Below are positions 50,701 through 59,700 of a stretch of DNA of 64,000 nt, piece after piece. Below the pieces are notes generated by a model. It was given only the letters and a program-made list of their open reading frames with translations, had not been told where the DNA came from and made no database searches. The first letter of the stretch is position 1. Every line of letters begins with the position of its first letter. Source of the DNA: Nocardiopsis alborubida (lineage in GTDB: Bacteria > Actinomycetota > Actinomycetes > Streptosporangiales > Streptosporangiaceae); assembly GCF_012396365.1 (NCBI RefSeq), contig NZ_JAAXPG010000029.1:32132-96131 (forward strand), given 5' to 3'. A program made the position numbers and the translations under genes.

Positions 50701-51737
50701 CGCGCTGGGCCGACTTCCACACCGCCGTCCGCGACCTCATGGGCACCCGCTTCGAGCTGCGCATGGGTGACCCGGTGGACTCCATGGTCCACATGCGCGC
50801 CGCGCAGACCGTGCCCCGCGTGCCCGGGCGCGGCATCACCGACAGCAAGCACCACCTGCTCACCGGCCTGCCCCGCGCAGACGGCAGCGCCGACTCGGTC
50901 ACGCTGTCCGAGGGCATGACCGAGCTCGTCGAGCGCGTGCGCGCGGCCTGGGACGGGCCCTCCGCCCCGGCGGTGCGCACCCTGCCCCCGATCCTGCACG
51001 CCCGTGAGCTGCCCGGCTCCGAGCTCACCAAGGCGAACGGCCTCAAGGTGCCCATGGGTCTGGAGAGCCGCCGGATGCAGCCGTTCTGGCACGACTTCGG
51101 CGTCACCCCGCACCTGCTCGTGGTCGGCGACACCGAGACGGGCAAGACCACGCTGCTGCGCCACATCACCAACGCGATCCGTAGCCACTACGGCCCCACC
51201 ACCGCCCGGGTCGTGCTGGCCGACCAGCGACGCCAGCTCTACGACGCGGTGCCCAAGGAGATGCAGCTGGGCTACGCGGTGTCGGGCGAGAACGTCAAGG
51301 AGATGATGGCCGCCGCCGCGCAGGCGATGAAGGCGCGCCTGCCCGGGCCCGACATCACCCCCGACCGCATCCGCAAGCGCGACTGGTGGAGCGGCCCCGA
51401 GCTGTTCATCCTCATCGACGACTTCGAGATGGTCTCCGGAAGCGGCCCCAGCCCGCTGACCCCGCTCCTGCCGATGCTCGGCCAGGGCGCGGAGATCGGC
51501 CTGCACGTGGTCCTCGTGCACGCCGCGGGCGGTTTCAGCCGGGCCTCCGGCGACCCCGTCATCCGGACGCTCATCGACTCCAACACGCCCAGCATCCTGC
51601 TGTCCGCCCCGCCCTCGGAGGGCATGATGTTCGGCAGCATCCGGGCGCGGACGATGCCCGCGGGACGCGCCCTGTGGATCGCGCGCCGCGACCCGGTGGA
51701 GGTGCAGCTGGCCATCGCCGAGGGCGCCGAGGAGTGA
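47775..51737 (+). CDS. eccC: Type VII secretion ATPase EccC (fused EccCa-EccCb)
   Basis: 1320 residues from the GTG at 47775, downstream of GGGAGG. Two membrane helices lie near residues 45-90 (AMTSMAMLLMFI, GGMMLVGAVVMLGG). Three FtsK/SpoIIIE ATPase domains follow. The first has Walker A GATGSGKSE (about residue 484) and Walker B LFVVVDEFSEL. The second has GGPQSGKST (about 833) with FLVIDGWG, and the third GDTETGKTT (about 1118) with FILIDDFE. The first domain keeps the acidic pair DE, expected for the active motor. EccC recognises WXG substrates and drives export. It is one uninterrupted gene, as in most non-ESX-1 actinobacterial systems. Confidence 0.96.
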   Translation: MSTILVRRPPRRPGPDLPSGEVSLQEPPELPEPQANVSSVFTYLPMAMTSMAMLLMFIRPGRMGDGSSIMPYLAGGMMLVGAVVMLGGQYLRSMLERRRQLNDDRRDYLRYLKQMRTRLRGVVTEQRDAMLWRAPHPDALWSIVRTSRLWERRGTDDDFAEARMAVGEQALSMTISPVSSKPVEDLEPLSAHALRRFIRAYGTVEDQPVQIYLRGYSRITMRGDLDTSRGLVRALLGQLTVFHAHDELRVAVCCSEDSLPLWSWAKWLPHSQHPTARDGAGQARLLCTDAMELEQLIPDLADRPRFDPTAAPSREEPFTVIVVDGGRVPPGSRMLGGGYRNAVVIDVADPMPPEDDPYTLALRVETERLVMLSRDNSGRDTEEVLGRPDTLSLSRATSLGRLLSPYRIGMVVEVTEPLTTDFELTTLLGIPDLHRHDSERMWSELHEKDRLRVPIGMNSDGAPLELDLKESALGGMGPHGMLIGATGSGKSELLRTLVLGLALTHSPETLNFVLVDFKGGATFIGLDKLQHTSALITNLADEAILVERMQDALHGELVRRQEQLRSAGNFSSALEYERARETNPDMEPMPTLFVVVDEFSELLAAHRDFMDLFVMIGRLGRSLGVHLLLASQRLDEGRMHQLEGHLSYRVALRTFSAIESRGVLGVPDAHQLPSAPGNGYLKTDTETLTRFKAAYVSGPYRVKRRAARRSTVGGEVVLFSDTAVAAAAPEPEEPEVQVEESSESLLATALARMDDLGPSAREVWLPPLEVPPLVDELLAMVGTRLPEGGLAWRKETTLRVPLGIIDRPFEHKRLPLVADLTGAGGHVGIAGGPQSGKSTLLATLILTLAMCNTPAQVQFYGIDCGGGVLTSLKGLPHVGSVVTRTDERRITRTIMEINEILTKREVFFAENGIDSMGTYRRRRAAGEFADQSHGDVFLVIDGWGTIRQDYADLVGSIVQIVQRGLNYGVHVVVASPRWADFHTAVRDLMGTRFELRMGDPVDSMVHMRAAQTVPRVPGRGITDSKHHLLTGLPRADGSADSVTLSEGMTELVERVRAAWDGPSAPAVRTLPPILHARELPGSELTKANGLKVPMGLESRRMQPFWHDFGVTPHLLVVGDTETGKTTLLRHITNAIRSHYGPTTARVVLADQRRQLYDAVPKEMQLGYAVSGENVKEMMAAAAQAMKARLPGPDITPDRIRKRDWWSGPELFILIDDFEMVSGSGPSPLTPLLPMLGQGAEIGLHVVLVHAAGGFSRASGDPVIRTLIDSNTPSILLSAPPSEGMMFGSIRARTMPAGRALWIARRDPVEVQLAIAEGAEE

Positions 51738-51738
51738 T

Positions 51739-51775
51739 ACGGGGATCCGCCCGCGCCGCGCGGGCGGATCCCCGT
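51739..51775. terminator. Perfect 17-bp-stem hairpin after eccC
   Basis: ACGGGGATCCGCCCGCG (51739-51755) is followed by a CCG loop and its exact complement, starting one base after the eccC stop. A very stable terminator for the rightward eccC transcript. No T-run follows. Confidence 0.8.
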
Positions 51776-51832
51776 GCGGGGCGTCCGGGCCCCGCCCGGC
51801 CAGGCGGGGGGACCCGGTCCCCGAACGTGTTC

Positions 51833-51862
51833 GGGGGCGTCCGGTGCGCCGGACGCCCCCTT
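51833..51862. terminator. 12-bp-stem hairpin before the mycosin stop
   Basis: GGGGGCGTCCGG (51833-51844) and its complement (51849-51860) with loop TGCG, followed by TT. Together with the hairpin at 51739 it separates the convergent eccC and mycosin genes. Confidence 0.7.
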
Positions 51863-51878
51863 CCGCGTCGACCCGGTG

Positions 51879-53138
51879 TCAGCGCACCGGTTCGTCGGAG
51901 CGCATCGGCACCGGCTCGCCCGCGGCGGCGGGACGCCACTTGCGCGCGCGTCCGAGCTTGTACACCGCTCCGCCCAGGACGCACAGCACGATGAGCAGGA
52001 GCGCGACGGACACCACGGCCGCCGTGGGCGGCACGTCCACCGAACCCTCGGGGGAGGGGTCGGGGACGAACCCCTCGCCCACCACCCCGGCGGGGGCGCC
52101 GCCCGGGGCGATGGCCATAGCCGCCAGCGGGTCCACCCTGCCGTGCCCCGACAGCGGGTCCGCGTCCCCCCGCGGCGATGCGTAGGCCGTGGTGGTCAGC
52201 CGCTCGCGCACCTGCTCGGCGCTCAGGTCCGGCTCCCGCGCCATGAGCAGGGCCGCGGTCCCCGCCACGAAGGCCGCGGCCACGCCGTCGCCCGCCGCGG
52301 CCACGTGGCCGCCGCCCGGGCCGGTCCCCACCACACGGTCGCCCGGCGCGGTCAGGTCCACGCGGGCCAGGTCGCCGCTGGGCAGGACCAGCGGTCCCTG
52401 GGCCACGGGCAGGCCCTCCACGTCGTGCGCGGCCACGCTCAGCACCGACGCGTGCTGGGCGGGCTGGCCCGGCAGCGGACCCTGGGAGGTGGGGACCGTC
52501 GCGGGGGCCACGACCACGGCGTCGGCCTCCTCGGCGGCGGCCACCGCGGACTCCAGCGCCGGGGACGCCTCCCACGTGCCCGTGCCCACCAGGACCACGC
52601 GGGCCCCCGCGTCCACCGCGCTCCCGATCCCGGCGGCGATCTCCTGCGCCGAGGCCAGGCCGGTCTGGGGACTGCCGGTGGCCACGGCCGTCACCGACGA
52701 GCCCGGGGCCACCCCGACCAGTCCGCTGCCCTCCACGGACCGGGCGGCGACCACTCCGGCCAGCGACGTGCCGAACCCCAGGCAGTCGGCGGACTGCCCG
52801 CCCTCCACGGCGTCGGACAGCGCGGGGACGCCTCCGTCCACCTCCGGGGCCAGCAGCGCCACGCCCACCCCCTCGCCGGTGCTCAGGTCGTGGGCCCGCG
52901 ACAGGCCCAGGAAGTGGTGCGTCCAGGGCCTCTGCTCCACGACGTCCCCGCCGGTGGCCGCGCACGGCTGGTCGTCGGCCTTGAAGGGGTGGACCTGTGC
53001 GAGCGAGACGGGGTCCCGGGGCGCCTCGGCCGCCGCCGGGGCCGCGGGGAGGGGTGCGAGGAGCCCGAGGGCCAGCGCCGCGGCGGCGGTGCGGCGGCGC
53101 CGGGACCGGGCGGTCCCCGGATCGGTGTGTGCGGTCAC
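51879..53138 (-). CDS. mycP: Mycosin-like subtilase of the ESX locus with all catalytic residues replaced
   Basis: 419 residues from the GTG at 53138. It has a signal peptide (RSRRRRTAAAALALGLLAPL), the S8 fold and a C-terminal membrane anchor (AAVVSVALLLIVLCVLGGAV), exactly the MycP layout. MycP is the membrane-bound mycosin required for ESX function. Here the Asp motif D-T-G is ALLAPEV (Ala97), the His motif HGT-x-VAG is GFGTSLAGVV (Phe122), and the Ser motif GTS-x-A is GDGVAAAF (Gly285). The oxyanion-hole Asn motif is also lost (VVAPAT). The fold-core stretches around each site remain well conserved, so this is an inactive relative rather than a decayed gene. In mycobacteria MycP supports the ESX complex independently of proteolysis, which would suit this protein. 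Confidence 0.9.
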   Translation of the reverse strand: MTAHTDPGTARSRRRRTAAAALALGLLAPLPAAPAAAEAPRDPVSLAQVHPFKADDQPCAATGGDVVEQRPWTHHFLGLSRAHDLSTGEGVGVALLAPEVDGGVPALSDAVEGGQSADCLGFGTSLAGVVAARSVEGSGLVGVAPGSSVTAVATGSPQTGLASAQEIAAGIGSAVDAGARVVLVGTGTWEASPALESAVAAAEEADAVVVAPATVPTSQGPLPGQPAQHASVLSVAAHDVEGLPVAQGPLVLPSGDLARVDLTAPGDRVVGTGPGGGHVAAAGDGVAAAFVAGTAALLMAREPDLSAEQVRERLTTTAYASPRGDADPLSGHGRVDPLAAMAIAPGGAPAGVVGEGFVPDPSPEGSVDVPPTAAVVSVALLLIVLCVLGGAVYKLGRARKWRPAAAGEPVPMRSDEPVR

Positions 53139-53773
53139 CTGACGTGTGCTCCAGACTCTCAGGGGTGTCCTGGGGGCGTTTCGCACCCGGAGGGGCGGCC
53201 CGGACGGGGCGCGGGGGCGTCGTCCCGTCAGAGGCCGTGCGCGGGGGAGCGGGGCGGGGGGACCCGACCCTACGCCAACCCTCCGCGGGACGCCGGGCCG
53301 GGAGGCGTGCGCCGTCGCGGGGGCCTCTTCGCCGCCGTCCCGTGGGGCCCTTCCTCGCGGAACGGGGCTGTGACCGTCGCCGCGGGAGGGGCCGCCGTCC
53401 GTGCGGGTGGGGCCTCGGGCGAGAGGGCCGACTGCGGTAGCGTACTCGGTTTCCCGTGTACGTTCCATGAGCGTCCGATGACCGGCCCGCGTCGTTTCCC
53501 CTCCGGAGAGGGCTCCACGAAGGCGCGGACGGCGGCTCCGCGCCCCGACCCGGGAGCGCGGCCGCTCCTCAGAGCCAGGGGGCGGGGCGGGCCGGGCCCC
53601 CCTCGGCCGTGGTTCGTGCCGCCGCGCTGGTCGCCATGCGGGGAACGGTCCTCCTCCTCCCGCTTCCCGCGGCCCTTCCCGGAACCGTCCCGGTCCCCGG
53701 AACGGTCGCCCGACCGGTCACCCTCACCGATCCTGTCGCTGTAACCGTTGCCACCGCTGTCACCGTTGCCGCC
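53139..53773. other. Intergenic region mycP / giant gene, with in-frame tail beyond the amber stop
   Basis: 635 bp with no separate gene supported. From 53773 down to about 53630, the frame of the giant gene continues past its TAG with the same Gly/Asp/Arg/Ser composition (for example GDRSGDRSGDRDGSGKGRGK). The frame stays open to 53270, but its later part loses that composition. The mycP promoter must lie in the left part; no clear hexamers were found. Confidence 0.55.
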
Positions 53774-56700
53774 CTAGCCGCCTTCGCCTCCGGAGCGGTC
53801 CTGGCCGGAGCCTCCGTCGCCGCCGGTCCGGTCTCCGCTGTTCCCCCTGGAACGATCCTCGTCGGGACCGCCGTCGTCACCGCCCTCGTCCTCGCGTTCG
53901 TCCTTGGTGCCGGTGGGGGCGTCCTCGGCCTCCTCCTCGGTGTCCTCCTTCTCCTTCTCGTCCTGCGTGTGCTCGGGGTCCTTCGCGGCCTCCCCGGCCT
54001 CGGACCCGGGCTGCTTCCGGGACGGGTCGGACTCGGTCGCCTCGGTCGCCTCGGTCGCCTCGGGCGCTGTCTCGGGGCTCGGGGCCTCCGGGGACCGGCC
54101 GTCGTCGGGGGCCGGGGCGGGCTCGGCCGTCACCTCCTCGCCGGAGGGGGTTCGCGTGGTGTCCTGCGCGGAGTTGTCGCCTCCGTTGTTCGCGGAACCG
54201 TTCAGCTCCTGGTCGAAGAACGCGAACAGGTCGGACTCCGGGTCGGAGGCCGGGGGATCCTGTTCCGCCGGAGGCACGGTCCCCTCCTGCCGGGAGGTGC
54301 CCGTGCGGTCCTGGGGCAGGGCGGAGGAACCCCCGTCGTCCCGGTTCTGGCTGAGGGGCCGGGTGGCGGGAGCCTGTTCGGGTGCCGGTTGGGGCTGGGC
54401 GCTGGAGGTTTCCTCGGGGGCTGGTCGGGCCGGTTGCGTGGTCGCCTGGCTCCGCGGTGGGCTGCCGGGGGCCGGGTTCGTCTCGGTCGGGGTGGAGGAG
54501 CGCGGTCCCTCCCCCGCGGGGGCGGTCTCCGTTCGCGGGGCGGACTGGTCCTCAGAGGCACCGTGCGTCTCGGGCCGGCCGGGGGAGCGCTGCTGGCCGT
54601 GGCCACCCGTCAGGCCGGTGTCGTACGGAGCGGGTCCGTTCCCGCTCGGCCTGGTCCTTGCCGGCAGCGACCACTTGGCCCTCCAGGCCTCCCGTAGACG
54701 GTCCTCCCCCTCTGGCGTCCGAGCCTCCTGTCGCTGCTGCCAGTTGGTCCTCCAGTCGTCGAAGGCCTGGAGTCGGTTGTCCCACTCGCTTCGGCCCGGG
54801 TCCGTGGAGGGGCCGGGCGGGACAGGGGCCTGTGTTCGGTGGAGGGCGGGCTGGTCCTCGGGAGCGTGACGGCTCTCGATCCGGTCGGGGGAACGCTGTT
54901 CCTCCGGTGCGGGATCGGTCTCCGGCGGCTGGAGGGCGCGTTCGCTTCCGGGGCCGGTGAAGCTCGCCTCGTGGTGACGGGCCAGCTGGCCGACGTGTAT
55001 CACGCTCCTGGGCGCCTCGGTGGACAGCGGCTGCCGTCCGTCCGGGTCCTCCTGCGCACGGGGCCGCTCCTCCAGCCCCTGCGGCTCCGTCTGCTCGGGT
55101 GAGCGCGGTCTGCCGTGGTCGCCCGTCGGACCGGTGTCCGCCGGGGACGGACGGTCGTCCCCGGACGGTGTCGGTCGCGGCTGCTGGTTCTGGTCTTCGA
55201 CGGGTTGTTCCCGCTGTTGCGGTGCGCTCGGGGCCGTGGAGGGCCCGGGAAGGACGGTGGCGTCGGACTCCGGGGGGAAGCGCTGTGCTCTCTGGGCCTC
55301 GAGCCAGGCGATGTCGTCGGGGCCGCCCAGGTCCAGGGGGTACCGGAACCCTTCGGGGACGGGCGGGCCCACCGCCAGGGACCGTTCCGTGAGCGATCGC
55401 ACCAGCTGATGGCGTTCTTCCCCGCTGAGCGAGGCTGCCTCCGGGTAGTGCCTGTCGAGCCAGCGGATGCGGGGTGCCTCGTCCCCGTCCCCGTCACCGG
55501 CCTCTTGGCCGCTGGTGTCGTGCGGGTTCTCCGGAACGTTCGCCGTGTGCCTGTCGGCGGGGTCGTCAACGCGCTCCGGGACGGGGACGCGCCGTGCCTC
55601 CGTCCGGTCGGGAGGGGGCGGTCCCGTCCGTTCGGTGGACAGGTCCGCGCCGTGCTGGGACGGCCCGGCCCCGTTCTCCCCGGTCGGCTCCGCCGTCCTC
55701 GGCCTCCGGACCGTCGCGGACTCGGGCGGTGCGTGCGTTTCGGAGGAGGGGCCCGAACGCTGGTCCGTGTGGCTGAGGGGCCCCTCCGTCTGGTTGCGTG
55801 AACGGCGTTCCGGGCGGTTGTCGGCGGGGGCGGCCTCGTTGCGGGAGGAGCCGTCCCGGCCTTGGAGGGCCCTGCCCATCACCAGGTCCCGCGCCAGTCT
55901 CTGCCGCGCCCGTTCGAGCACCTCGGCCGCGCTCGGCTGAGGTGCCTGCCTCGGCACGTCTTCCCGCGGCCGGGTGTCGTGCTCGGGTAGCTCGGTGTTC
56001 GCGGGGTCCGGGGTGTTCTGCTGCGGGGGCTGGGGAGGCGCCTCCACCTCGACCTCCCGCGGCCGGATGTTGAGATCCGAGCCGAGGGCGTCCAGGAGGT
56101 CCGGGGCGGCGCCGCGCTGTCCGGTGCCCCGCTCGGGCTGTCGGCCCTCCTGCTCGGGCTGCCGGTTGCTCCGCTCGGGCAGCTCGATGGCCTCGGGGTC
56201 GGCGGCGGGGTCCGGAGCGTTCCGCTGCAGGGCCGGGGCGGGGGGAGACGGCGGCTCCTCCTGGATGGTGTCGAGGGCCGGTGCGGTCGCGGTACGCGGC
56301 CTGGGCAGGGAGGAGAGGTCGCCCAGGCCGTCACGCAGTTCCCGGAGCGCCGTCACCCAGTCGTGTACCGCCTGGTTGAAGTTCCTCCGCCGGTCCTCGT
56401 AGGCGTCCTCCAGGTCCCTGTAACGCTCCCGGACCCGAGGGTCGTCGGGTGCGGCGATGCGGTCGGAGGCCGCCTGGTCCAGAGGCCAGCGCGCTTCGAG
56501 GTAGGCCTTCTCCGCGTCTCCGAGCGCCTTCTGGATCTGGGCGAAACGCTCGGTCAGGGGGGCGATCCGGGTGGCGTGGTCGGGCGTGATGATGCCCATC
56601 CTCACCGCGTCGCCGTGGGAGATCCACTGGGTCGTCTTGACGGTGGTCTCGCCCCGCTGCCACCGGGCGGGGCGGGAGGGGACGGACGAGGGGGTGCTCC

Positions 56701-59700
56701 GGCCGCTGAAAACGCCGCGCACGGCCCTGCCCGCGGACGCGGCCTTGTCCCCGACGTAACGTGCTGAGCGCTTGTACCAGGGGCCCTGCAGTTCGGTCCT
56801 GGCTCCGATGAACACGTCGGTGTCCATCTCCACCAGGTAGCCGGGGCCGGTACGGACGCGGTCGGAGTGGGGAGGCTCCTTCGGCTTGCTCCCCCGTGCG
56901 GTGTCGCCTCCGGACGCGGACGATCCCGTGTTGTTGACCGAGCCGTAGTGGGTGGCCGTCGTCGGTGGCCCCGTTCCGGTGCGTCCGGAGGGGCGCGCAT
57001 CGAAACCCATGGTCGTCGTGGACGACTCGTTGTGGAACGGGGAGAAGGTCCTGCTCGTCTCCGAGGAGTCGGTCAGGCGCATGCTCGGGTTGTAGTCCAC
57101 GATGCGCGCCGTCTCCGGATGGGACATGGTGCGCATCATCCACGTGCTCGGGCCCAGTTCGGGCAGTTCGGCGCCCGTCCTCGAACTGGCCTTGGCGAAG
57201 AGGGCCTTGATGCCGAGTTCGGTGAGCGTCTGGTCGATGGCGTTGTCGCGGGAGTTCAGCTTGAGCTTGTCCGCCGCGTAACTGGCCGCCTTCTCGACGG
57301 CCTCCGGGGTGTAGCGCCCGTCGCGGACCGCGTCCGCGGGCGGGTTCCAGCCCCACGACTTCGCCAGGACGATCCGGCCCAGGTCGAGGATGTCCTTGCC
57401 CTTGTTCTCGACGGACGCGAGCAGGGTCAGGGCGTCGTTGAAGGCGTCTCGGGCCTGCGGGCCCCCTGCGGGTGTCAGGGAGCGCGCCATGTCGGTCAGT
57501 GAGGCGTGGTGGTCGTTGGAGGGGTTCTCCGGAGCAGTCCGGTTCCCCGTCTGCGGGCCGCCGGGCTGTCTGTTGCCGCCCTGAGCGGTCGTTTGGGTGG
57601 TGTTGTTTCCTTCGGGTGTGGTGCGGGGGTTGTTGTTTCCGTCGGTGGACGTCCGGGGGATGTTGTTCCCCTCGGCCGTGCTCGCTTCGTTGCGCAGGTC
57701 CAGGGAGAAGGCCGGGTACATCTCCTGCGCCCGGCCCGAGTTCCCCGTGCCGGTGAAGTCACGCCTGTGCGAGCCCGGGGTCTCCCTCAGGAGGGAGTTG
57801 GCCGCGCCCTGCTTCTCCGAGATGTGCAGGTCGAGCGTCAGCCGCGTGTCCGACGACACCCGCGCGTAGGGCGTCTCCATGGTCAACTGGGTGGAGCGCT
57901 TGTTCGTGTCCCGGACGATCCCGCCGCCGCCGTGCGCGTTCGTCGTGGAGCCGTCACCCTGCAGACCCATCAGGTAGGGGCGGCTCGACGGGGTGGTACC
58001 CCCGGGCTGGTCGCCCCCCGACTGGGGCAGCGGGTTCAGGAGCGAGCCGTAAGCCCCGTGGGACACGGAGCTCTCACTGCCCTTCTGGAGTCTGTCCCCT
58101 CCCTCCGGGCCCTGACGCTGCCGGTACTCCGTCTTGCCGCCCAGGTACTCGACCCTCGCGTTGTCCCTGTCGAGGCGCAGTTTCACGGTGGCGTCGAGGG
58201 ACAGGGGCGCGGTCGTCGGGGCGTTGAGGTTCCCGATCGAGTGGTCGATGGGGATGATCTTCACCGTCACCGGCATTCCGGTGTTGGGGTTGAGCCCGGT
58301 GTGGGATTCGAGGGCGTTGAGGATGATCTCCCGGCTCCCCTTGGTCAACCGCCAGCCCTGCGAGGCCAGGTCGTCGACGAGGTTCTGGATGGCCTCGCCG
58401 GGGTCGACCGGATCGAGCATCATGCCGGAGTCCTCGAAACCCGGGCGCGGTCTCACGGTCCCGGGCCGGTCCGGTTCGGGTTGGGGAACGCGGACCAGCT
58501 CGCCGCCGACCTCCTGGACCTTGTCCTCGACCATGCCCGACGCGTGGGCGTCGCGGATGTGGACCAGCCCGGTTTCCAGGTTGTCGGAGTGGGCCTGCCA
58601 GCCCCGGTAGCGCGCGTCGCGGGAGAACGTCGGCCCGATACTCCAGTTCTTGACGAACTCCATCGCCTGCGTGATGCGCCCCGAGGCGGAGTAGGAGTAC
58701 GACATCGGGATCTTGGGGTGGAACTCGATCGTCTCGTTGAACCTCGACGTGGGCTTGGTGATGGTGTAGTTGTCGAACAGGCTCTTGCCCGCGGAGGGGC
58801 CGAACTGGAGCAGGGGCGCGCCCGCGGAGTTGGGCGCGGGCGCGGTCCCGCCCGCGGGCTGCTCGGCCGGTTGGATGGGATTGGGGTTGGCCCGGCCCGC
58901 GCCCGTGGCCAGGAGGGTCAGATCGGTCCTTCTCCCGGTCCTGGAGAACGCCTCCAGGGTGTTCTTGCTCTTGAAGACGACCGCGCCGTCGGACTGCTCG
59001 AAGCGGTCGACCGAGTCGATGTCGAACCGGGTGGACGACGTCGCGCGGAGGTGGTGCGGGGAGAGCAGGCCACCGCTCATCTCGTTGCGGGTGCGCGCGC
59101 CGCCGGAGGAACGCGCTGCGGGGTTGTCCACGAGGTTCTCCGGGGAGAGCGCGCTCTCGTAGTGCCCCCGGCTCCCGTCGGCCCGTCTCAAGAAGTGCCG
59201 CAGCTTGCGTTCGTTGCCGAGCCCCCTGGAGGGGCGCTGGCCGCCTGTGTCCCTCTCCCAGGGCGTGGTGGAGGAGAAGCTCTCGTAGGCGGCTTCGAGC
59301 AGACTGCCCACCCGGTTGCCGTCACCGGTGGAGAACCGGGTGTTGACGTGTTCGACGGAGGTGGGAGTGCTGCGGAGCTTCTCGGCCCGGCGCTGTTCGA
59401 TGGGGCGGGTGTCGGGGGCGTTCTCCGCGGTGTTCTGTTGCCCGGTAGTGTCCTGCGCGGCTTCGGTGTTGGGCGCCTGGGTGGTTTCGGTGTTCTCCTG
59501 GTCGGTGGCGCCGTCGTTGTTCGTGTGGGTGTTGTCGGTGTCGCCCGTGGTCTCCGTCGCCGGCGGTCTCCGGACGTCGCCGGTCTGGAGGCCGGGGTTC
59601 TGCTGTCCGGTGGTGTCCTGAACGGTTGCGGTGTTCGGCTGGTTGGTGTTGGGGGCCGGTGTCCGCTGGTCGTCGCCGGTCTGGAGGCCGGGGTTCTGCT

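Noticed and set aside
53270..53518. 82-codon minus-strand frame as a separate gene
   Set aside because: It is the distal part of the frame that continues past the giant gene's stop; no ribosome site or recognisable domain.
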